Below are positions 14,378-19,437 of a stretch of DNA of 19,437 bases, piece by piece. The notes below the pieces were generated by a model. The model saw only the letters and a program-made list of their open reading frames with translations, did not search any database and was not told the DNA's origin. Position numbers and translations under genes: made by a program. This DNA comes from Bacillota bacterium (GTDB taxonomy: Bacteria; Bacillota; Clostridia; Christensenellales; Borkfalkiaceae). Numbering within the stretch: the stretch's first letter is position 1; each line of letters starts with the position of its first letter. The DNA lies in assembly GCA_003343765.1 (NCBI GenBank), contig QAKO01000112.1, forward strand, positions 1 through 19,437, given 5' to 3'.

Positions 14378-15271
14378 ATGGAAAAGAAAAGAGATTGTAT
14401 TTTGCGCGGACTGATTTGCGGGGGCGAAGTGTCGCTCGCCGTGGCGGATACGACGTCGCTGGTGAATGAAGCGATCCGTATCCACGGTCTTTCCGCTTTA
14501 TCGGCGGCGGCACTGGGCAGAACGCTCACGGCCGCGGCTTATATGTGTTCGTCGCTGAAAGAAGACCGCGGCGCGTTGTCTGTCACCATCAAGGGAGACG
14601 GAGTGGGCGGCGGCATTTATGTCAGCGGCGACAAGGCGCTGCATATGCGCGGTTACATCGAGAATCCGCAGACGTATCTGCCGCCCAATGCAAAGGGCAA
14701 GCTGGACGTGGGCGGCTGTGTCGGGAAGAACGGTTACATATCCGTCGTGCGCGACGACGGCGAAAATCAGCCGTTTGTCGGGACGACTCCGCTCGTAAGC
14801 GGGGAAATCGGGGAAGATTTCGCCGCTTATTTCGCGTACAGCGAACAGCTTCCGACGGCGCTGGCGGTCGGGGTAAAAATCGGTACGGACGGTACATGTT
14901 TAGGCGCGGGCGGTGTGTTTATGCAGCCGCTTCCCGGCGCAAGTGAAGAGAGTATCCGCTTTGTCGAAGAGACGATCGGCAAGTTCGCCGCGGTAAGCAC
15001 GATGATGCAGGAGCATACGGCGGAAGAAGTTCTGCATGAATTTTTCGGTGCGGTACAATTTTACACCTGTTTTCCCGAATATAAGTGCAATTGCAGCAGA
15101 AATTATATAGAGGGGGTGCTTGTCGCGCTGGGTGAAAAAGAGCTGCGTGCGGCGATCGCGGAGCAGGGTAAGATCGAAGTGCATTGCCATTACTGCAATA
15201 CCGATTATACCTTTACTCCCGCAGACGCGGAAGAGATCATTCGGCGTTCGCACGAGGAGCGGAGAGGTTAA
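14378..15271 (+). CDS. hslO: Redox-regulated chaperone Hsp33
   Basis: Hsp33 is a cytosolic holdase switched on by oxidation and unfolding. The N-terminal chaperone domain includes the TLTAAAYMCSSLKE helix and GDGVGGGIYVSGD. The C-terminal redox switch has all four zinc cysteines: C-x-C in YKCNCSRNYIEG and C-x-x-C in HCHYCNTDYTF. I chose ATG 14378 (297 residues, close to the B. subtilis length) because GGAG lies nine bases upstream. The in-frame ATG at 14354 has no ribosome binding site. It is followed after three bases by the TPR gene, so they are co-translated. Confidence 0.96.
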   Translation: MEKKRDCILRGLICGGEVSLAVADTTSLVNEAIRIHGLSALSAAALGRTLTAAAYMCSSLKEDRGALSVTIKGDGVGGGIYVSGDKALHMRGYIENPQTYLPPNAKGKLDVGGCVGKNGYISVVRDDGENQPFVGTTPLVSGEIGEDFAAYFAYSEQLPTALAVGVKIGTDGTCLGAGGVFMQPLPGASEESIRFVEETIGKFAAVSTMMQEHTAEEVLHEFFGAVQFYTCFPEYKCNCSRNYIEGVLVALGEKELRAAIAEQGKIEVHCHYCNTDYTFTPADAEEIIRRSHEERRG

Positions 15272-15274
15272 ACG

Positions 15275-17149
15275 ATGGAGAAAAAGACGATACGATTTGA
15301 TCTGAGCGCGGATACGCTGCTCGATCTTGCGGATGCGCGGCTGGAAGAAGGGGATCATCTTGCGGCGCTGCGTATGCTGCATAAATCCGTCGATCTGTAC
15401 GGGCCGGGTGCCGACGAGTACGCGGCATTGGCGGATGTCTATGACGAAATGGAGCTGTTCGAGCTTTCCGCGGAATGCTGGTTCCGCTATCTGGATGTGT
15501 GTGCGGAAGAGGAAGCGGTGGATGCGTACGAGGGGCTGGCGGCTTGTTATTACAATCTCGGAAACGAGCGGCTCGCGTCCTATTATTATAAAAAGATGCT
15601 CAACGATAAATTTGTTTCGCCCGCGAACAATGTGGAGATGGGTGAACTTTTGGAGCGTCCGCCGCGGCCGCAGCTGAAGATTGCGTGGCCGCCCGAAAGT
15701 GCGGACTATTCGCAGGAGATCGATGCGGGGCTTCGTGCGCTGAAAGAAGGAAATTACGACGAAGCGGAAAAACAGTTCCGCAAAGTAAATGAGAAATCGG
15801 AATATTATCCGTCGGCGCTGAACTATCTGGCGGTGAATTATTTGCTGGCAGGTAAATCTGCGGAGGCGGAAGCGACCTGTAAGCAGCTTATCGAACGGGA
15901 TCCGGATAATATTCAGGCGCTTTCGACGTATGCGGCGGTTCTGACGGAACAGGATCGGAAAGCGGAGGGCCGTGCGGTGGCGGAAAAACTGGCGTCGCTC
16001 CCTGCAAAGAGTGCGGACGAACTTTATAAAACGGCGACGGTCTGCTGTGAAAACGGGCTGTATGAGCAGGCATACGAGAAATTTTGCAAACTGGAAACGA
16101 TGGTCAGTTATGACCGTACTTTATTATATTTTAAGGCTGTGGCGGCGCTGCGTTGCGGACGGACGAACGACAGTCTGGCCGCGTTGGGAAAGATCCTGGA
16201 CATACAGCCGCGCGCGGCGGTCGTGCGGTACTATTACCGCGAGATCCAAAGGTATGCCAAAGAGGGCGGCACGATGCCCGAAACGACATTTTTCTGTCAT
16301 GTTCCGCAGGCGGAGCGGGAAACGCGTATCGCGCTTTTGACGGAGCTTTCGAAAATGAAAGCGGGGGACGTACGCGCATATTTTGAAGCGGAGAAAAATG
16401 CGGACGAACTTTTAGAATGGTGTTTTGACGAAGCGGACGGACGGGACGCGGAGCTTCAGATCGCAGCCGTGGCGGTAGCGATCCGTGCGGGGCGCGACGG
16501 ATTCGTCTGCGATCTGCTCGTCGATCCGAAAGTAAACGACATCGTGAAGATCGAAACGGTGCAGCGGCTTTGTCTGAGAAACAAAGGGCTGGAATTCGGG
16601 ATCGTGATCGCGGACATTTACCGAAAGGTAGGCTTTGACCGACTGGAAGTCGGCAGGGAAAAGCACGCCAAATTTGTGGCGGCGCACGCACTGTGTTTTG
16701 CAAGGCTGGCGCTTTTGGGCGAAGGGGATGCGGAGCATTATCGGTTTGCCGCACAGGCAATTTATGCAACGCTGGAAAAAGAAGGTGAACTTTCTCTCGT
16801 GAAAGACGCGGAAAGCCTGGCATGCGCGATGTTTCTGACTGCGGTGGCAACGGGACAGGCGGATGCGCGCCGCGTTTTGCAGAGAATGAATGCCGACGCC
16901 GAAAATGTTGCGCAGATTCTGAACGTTTTGCACGGTGCATTTGAAAAAGAGCAGGCGGAGGTCGCGGCGGCAAAGGCAGAAAAATCTTCATCGCAGGCAG
17001 ACAGCCAAACGGAAGGAGAAGAACTTTCGCCGAATGAAGACGGACAGGCGGAAGTTCAGGCAAAAGAAACTTCTCCGAAAGAGGAACACGGGGAAGAAAC
17101 GGTGAGGGAAGGAACGGAGAAGGAGGATGATCCGGATGAAACTCATTGA
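15275..17149 (+). CDS. Tetratricopeptide-repeat protein of unknown function
   Basis: This is a 624-residue soluble protein made of helical pairs. TPR-type units are evident at about residues 10-110 (LADARLEEGDHLAALRML; GLAACYYNLGNERLASYYYK) and 148-310 (ALKEGNYDEAEKQFRKV; LNYLAVNYLLAGKSAEAEAT; CCENGLYEQAYEKFCKL; GRTNDSLAALGKILDIQP). The rest is helical without clear repeats. The last 70 residues are a Glu/Gln/Ser-rich low-complexity tail. No signal peptide or membrane helix is seen, so it is probably a cytoplasmic scaffold. GAGAGG precedes the ATG, only three bases after hslO. It overlaps the next gene by 14 bases, which suggests the two products work together. Confidence 0.8.
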   Translation: MEKKTIRFDLSADTLLDLADARLEEGDHLAALRMLHKSVDLYGPGADEYAALADVYDEMELFELSAECWFRYLDVCAEEEAVDAYEGLAACYYNLGNERLASYYYKKMLNDKFVSPANNVEMGELLERPPRPQLKIAWPPESADYSQEIDAGLRALKEGNYDEAEKQFRKVNEKSEYYPSALNYLAVNYLLAGKSAEAEATCKQLIERDPDNIQALSTYAAVLTEQDRKAEGRAVAEKLASLPAKSADELYKTATVCCENGLYEQAYEKFCKLETMVSYDRTLLYFKAVAALRCGRTNDSLAALGKILDIQPRAAVVRYYYREIQRYAKEGGTMPETTFFCHVPQAERETRIALLTELSKMKAGDVRAYFEAEKNADELLEWCFDEADGRDAELQIAAVAVAIRAGRDGFVCDLLVDPKVNDIVKIETVQRLCLRNKGLEFGIVIADIYRKVGFDRLEVGREKHAKFVAAHALCFARLALLGEGDAEHYRFAAQAIYATLEKEGELSLVKDAESLACAMFLTAVATGQADARRVLQRMNADAENVAQILNVLHGAFEKEQAEVAAAKAEKSSSQADSQTEGEELSPNEDGQAEVQAKETSPKEEHGEETVREGTEKEDDPDETH

Positions 17150-17966
17150 TTTTGACGAGAAGTTCAATAAAAAAGTGGCAGAAATGCTGGAAAAGCACGC
17201 GGGAGAGCGTACGGAAGAAGAATGGGAAAATGAAATTGCCAAGGACTACGCGCGGTTCGGCGATACGTATATGGGACAGCTCGGCAAGACGCCGCGGCAG
17301 TACTTTGCGCAGATGGGCGACGCGGAGCTTGTGGAAACGCTGAAAGAATATTTACTGCAAGGCGTGTCCGTACCCGATTTTCTCTGCGAAGAGATCGAGG
17401 GGCGCGGCGTTTTCGATTCGCTCCTGTCCTTGTTGCACGAAACGGACGAAGAGTTGGTGCATTACGCATTGAATTTGATCGGAAATGACCGAAGAGCGAT
17501 GGAGCGGTATGCGGAAATGCTGTCGGAAGAGGAATATGACGAGCATATCAAAGACGCGCTTTCCGACCTGATGAAAACGCGTGCGGATGAAGTGAAAGAG
17601 GCGGTTTTGCCGCTTGTCAAGACGGAGAACCGTGCTTATGCGCTGGAGATCCTGTCCAAATGCACCGAAAGGGATGATCGGGTTTACGAAGCGCTGCTGA
17701 CGGCATTCCGTACGGCGGATGACGAGGATGTTCCGCTGTATGCGGGGTATCTTGCTTCCTATGGCGACGACAGGGCTCTGCCTGTTCTGTTGGAGCATAT
17801 CCGCCGCAGTGACATAGATTTCGTTACATTCCAGGAACTGAAATTTGCGATCGAAGCGCTCGGCGGAGAATATACTGAGCAGCGTGATTTTTCGGAAGAC
17901 GAATCCTATAAAAAAATCATGGAAGCCGGAGCCGGTACGGATATTTTCGGCTCCAAGCGCGGTTGA
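17136..17966 (+). CDS. HEAT-like helical-repeat protein of unknown function
   Basis: A 276-residue acidic, all-helical protein. The first 60 residues (MKLIDFDEKFNKKVAEMLEK...) are followed by short helical repeats resembling HEAT units: VFDSLLSLLHETDEELVHYA, HIKDALSDLMKTRADEVKEA, RVYEALLTAFRTADDEDVPL, and ALPVLLEHIRRSDIDFVTFQ. No enzyme motif, signal peptide or membrane helix is visible. ATG 17136 is preferred because AGGAGG (17121-17126) lies nine bases upstream; the ATG at 17127 directly abuts it. The gene starts inside the end of the TPR gene and closes the operon. A protein-protein interaction role is an inference from fold and context. Confidence 0.75.
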   Translation: MKLIDFDEKFNKKVAEMLEKHAGERTEEEWENEIAKDYARFGDTYMGQLGKTPRQYFAQMGDAELVETLKEYLLQGVSVPDFLCEEIEGRGVFDSLLSLLHETDEELVHYALNLIGNDRRAMERYAEMLSEEEYDEHIKDALSDLMKTRADEVKEAVLPLVKTENRAYALEILSKCTERDDRVYEALLTAFRTADDEDVPLYAGYLASYGDDRALPVLLEHIRRSDIDFVTFQELKFAIEALGGEYTEQRDFSEDESYKKIMEAGAGTDIFGSKRG

Positions 17967-18073
17967 TTCGGTCAAAAGCCTTTTCTCGGAAGAATAAAAG
18001 TCTGAAAAACCGGATAAAATAGCTTGTTTTTCGGAAAAGAAAGCGGATAATCTGAATATTTTGTTTCAAACGT

Positions 18074-18102
18074 TTGACAATTTTACATGGAAATGCTAAA
18101 AT
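18074..18102 (+). promoter_or_regulatory. str operon promoter (rpsL-rpsG-fusA)
   Basis: TTGACA (18074-18079), 17 bases and TAAAAT (18097-18102) predict a start near 18109. That is about 177 bases before rpsL, a long leader. Confidence 0.9.
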
Positions 18103-18254
18103 AACACTTGCGACCGTGGGCGTATATCTTTTTGCGCGCCTTTTTATCGCAAGTGTTTTTCTTTATTTATAATAATTAAGAAAGACAAAATTACGGAAAA
18201 AGTTTTTCGTAAATTTACTTTTTGCTTTCTTAAATTGCGTAAGGGCAATTTTAA
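18103..18254 (+). promoter_or_regulatory. Folded leader of the str operon (candidate attenuator)
   Basis: Several inverted repeats crowd the leader. AACACTTGCGA (18103-18113) matches TCGCAAGTGTT (18147-18157), then T-rich sequence follows. TTAAGAAAG (18176-18184) pairs with CTTTCTTAA (18225-18233) around an inner hairpin (18191-18212). AAATTGC (18232-18238) pairs with GCAATTT (18245-18251). The last two stems overlap, so they exclude each other. If transcription starts near 18109, only the TTGCGA/TCGCAA-like part of the first repeat is in the RNA. Confidence 0.55.
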
Positions 18255-18285
18255 GATAAATTCCATTCTTACAAGGAGGTAAAAA

Positions 18286-18657
18286 ATGCCTACAATCAAC
18301 CAGCTCATCAAGCACGGCAGGGAACAGCGCGCGGAGAAGAGCAAAACTCCTATCATGAGCCAATGCCCTCAGAAGAGAGGCGTATGCCTTTCCGTTTCCA
18401 CGACGTCCCCGAAAAAGCCGAACTCGGCTCTTCGTAAGATCGCGAGAGTGCGCTTGACGAACAAACAGGAAGGTACCGTTTACATTCCCGGTGAAGGTCA
18501 CAACCTGAACGAGCATAGCTCCGTTCTGATCCGTGGCGGCCGTGTGCGTGATCTCCCTGGTGTCCGTTACCACGTCATTCGCGGTGCGCTCGATACGGCA
18601 GGCGTAGCCAAGAGAAAACAGGCTCGCTCCAAATACGGCGCAAAACGTCCTAAGTAA
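18286..18657 (+). CDS. rpsL: Small ribosomal subunit protein S12
   Basis: S12 sits at the 30S decoding centre and affects accuracy and streptomycin response. The 123-residue protein is full length, with PQKRGVC, TTSPKKPNSALRK (Lys43 conserved), IPGEGHNLNEHS and the C-terminal KQARSKYGAKRPK. At residue 88 the motif reads GGRVRDLPGVRYH, so Arg replaces the usual Lys88; Asp89, the methylthiolation site in some bacteria, is kept. AAGGAGG lies upstream of the ATG. It is first in the str operon, but the spacer to rpsG is unusually long. Confidence 0.98.
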   Translation: MPTINQLIKHGREQRAEKSKTPIMSQCPQKRGVCLSVSTTSPKKPNSALRKIARVRLTNKQEGTVYIPGEGHNLNEHSSVLIRGGRVRDLPGVRYHVIRGALDTAGVAKRKQARSKYGAKRPK

Positions 18658-18673
18658 TCATTTGCAAAACCAT

Positions 18674-18881
18674 TGCGGTAAGCCGCAGAAAGCATCCTAC
18701 TTGTCGGAATTTATCTTCAAAGATACCCGATATAAAGTAGGCAGTATGCCGTAAGGCAGAAGGTTCGCTACTCGAAAAGAGCAAGCGATAGCTGTACTGA
18801 GGGTATTTACCCTTACAAAACCCGTCCGCGCGGTGCGCACGAAGAAGCGCGAGTTCTTTTTGGAACGAAAAGCGCGCGGAC
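18674..18881 (+). ncRNA. Hairpin-rich rpsL-rpsG spacer, candidate structured RNA
   Basis: The spacer can fold into a string of hairpins: TGCGG/CCGCA (18674-18687); a three-helix stem closed by CCTACTT/AAGTAGG (18696-18741); TGCC-GTAA-GGCA with a GNRA-type loop (18747-18758); TCGCT...AGCGA enclosing CTC/GAG (18765-18788); AGGGTA/TACCCT (18800-18813); and a long stem GTCCGCGCG/CGCGCGGAC (18824-18832 with 18873-18881). No coding frame or known RNA family was recognised. An S7 autoregulatory site is one possibility, since E. coli S7 binds this intercistronic region. Confidence 0.55.
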
Positions 18882-18910
18882 ACTCAAAACAATTTAAGGA
18901 GGACAACATC

Positions 18911-19381
18911 ATGCCCAGAAGAGGCAATGTACCTAAAAGAGACGTACTGCCCGATCCCGTGTATGGCAGCAAGGTTGTGGCGAAGCTCATCAACCAGATC
19001 ATGCTGGACGGCAACAAGGCAACGGCGCAGAAAATCGTTTACGACGCATTTGACATGATGCGTGAAAAACTCGGCCAAGAGCCTATCGAGATCTTCAACC
19101 AGGCAATGGCAAACGTTATGCCTGTATTGGAAGTCAAGGCTCGCCGTGTCGGCGGTGCGAACTATCAGGTTCCTATCGAAATCCGTCCCGAAAGACGTCA
19201 GACTCTTGCGATCCGTTGGATCGTTATCAACACGAGAAAGCGCAGTGAGCGTGAAATGTCCAAGAAGCTTGCTGCAGAGCTGATGGATGCGTTCAACAAT
19301 ACGGGCGGTTCGGTCAAGAAGAAGGAAGATACGCATCGTATGGCGGAAGCGAACAAAGCGTTCGCGCATTTCAGATTTTAA
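18911..19381 (+). CDS. rpsG: Small ribosomal subunit protein S7
   Basis: S7 nucleates assembly of the 30S head by binding the 3' domain of 16S rRNA and lines the E site. The 156-residue protein is normal length, with MPRRGNVPKRDVLPDPVYGS, ARRVGGANYQVPIEIRPERR, RWIVINTRKRSEREMSKKLA and the C-terminal DTHRMAEANKAFAHFRF. ATG 18911 has AAGGAGG at 18896-18902; the frame extends upstream to 18833 through the structured spacer, but homology starts at 18911. It is second in the str operon, 15 bases before fusA. Confidence 0.98.
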   Translation: MPRRGNVPKRDVLPDPVYGSKVVAKLINQIMLDGNKATAQKIVYDAFDMMREKLGQEPIEIFNQAMANVMPVLEVKARRVGGANYQVPIEIRPERRQTLAIRWIVINTRKRSEREMSKKLAAELMDAFNNTGGSVKKKEDTHRMAEANKAFAHFRF

Positions 19382-19396
19382 CGGAAGGAGTAGAAT

Positions 19397-19437
19397 ATGC
19401 CCAGACAATTCGGTCTTGACGTTACAAGAAATATCGG
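19397..19437 (+). CDS. fusA: Elongation factor G, N-terminal start (partial)
   Basis: Only 13 codons are in the window (MPRQFGLDVTRNI). They match the EF-G N-terminus (M.RQ..L..TRNIGI), just before the GTP-binding P-loop. GGAAGGAG precedes the ATG. The position after rpsG is the standard str-operon place for this translocation GTPase. Confidence 0.9.
   Translation, partial: MPRQFGLDVTRNI

Noticed and set aside
13249..14529. Long - strand open frame over the membrane protein and methyltransferase genes
   Set aside because: It is antisense to two coupled genes with clear motifs, and no ribosome binding site was seen.
18001..18035. Terminator after the HEAT-like gene
   Set aside because: TCTGAAAAAC can pair with GTTTTTCGGA, but the stem is A/T-rich, the loop is large and no T run follows, so I did not call it.
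1..19437. CRISPR arrays, tRNA/rRNA genes, transposases, phage genes
   Set aside because: None was recognised on either strand: no regularly spaced repeats, cloverleaf sequences or transposase/integrase motifs.

Overview
The window looks like a piece of chromosome from an endospore-forming Clostridia-type Firmicute. The evidence is a spoIIAA-spoIIAB-sigF operon, a SpoVAC protein, AGGAGG-type ribosome binding sites, TTGACA-N17-TATAAT-type promoters, glycine and lysine riboswitches, and an rpsL-rpsG-fusA (str) operon. Genus and order cannot be fixed from the sequence alone; an uncultured gut Clostridia lineage is a guess. There is no sign of phage, transposon, CRISPR, tRNA or rRNA.

Positions 1-1298 (+) hold the end of spoIIAA, then spoIIAB and sigF, the forespore sigma factor and its partner switch. 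A terminator follows sigF, and the promoter of the next unit lies inside that terminator. That promoter drives a single-aptamer glycine riboswitch and an AGCS-family Na+/alanine-glycine symporter (1530-3080). A second Na+-coupled amino acid transporter, of the NSS family, has its own promoter (3249-4694). A solitary spoVAC follows (5094-5618) and ends in two tandem hairpin terminators.

Positions 5941-8717 (+) form an accessory-looking unit. It has a strong promoter, a leader with two overlapping (mutually exclusive) inverted repeats, a small two-helix membrane protein, a purine-rich tract, and a large prepilin-like surface protein with a beta-helix-like repeat body. The prepilin leader peptide is out of frame with the rest of the protein by one base. 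A perfect palindromic terminator separates this unit from the convergent lysine genes.

Positions 12147-8789 (-) are the lysine/diaminopimelate unit: promoter, L-box lysine riboswitch with an intrinsic terminator, then asd, dapA and dapB. These encode three steps from aspartyl phosphate to tetrahydrodipicolinate.

Positions 12248-17966 (+) are a divergently transcribed, tightly packed five-gene operon: a DUF624/YesL-like membrane protein with a charged tail, a SAM methyltransferase, hslO (Hsp33), a TPR protein and a helical-repeat protein. Its cellular role is unknown apart from Hsp33.

Positions 18074-19437 (+) are the start of the str operon: a strong promoter, a folded leader of about 180 nt, rpsL, an unusually long and hairpin-rich spacer of 253 nt, rpsG, and the first 13 codons of fusA.
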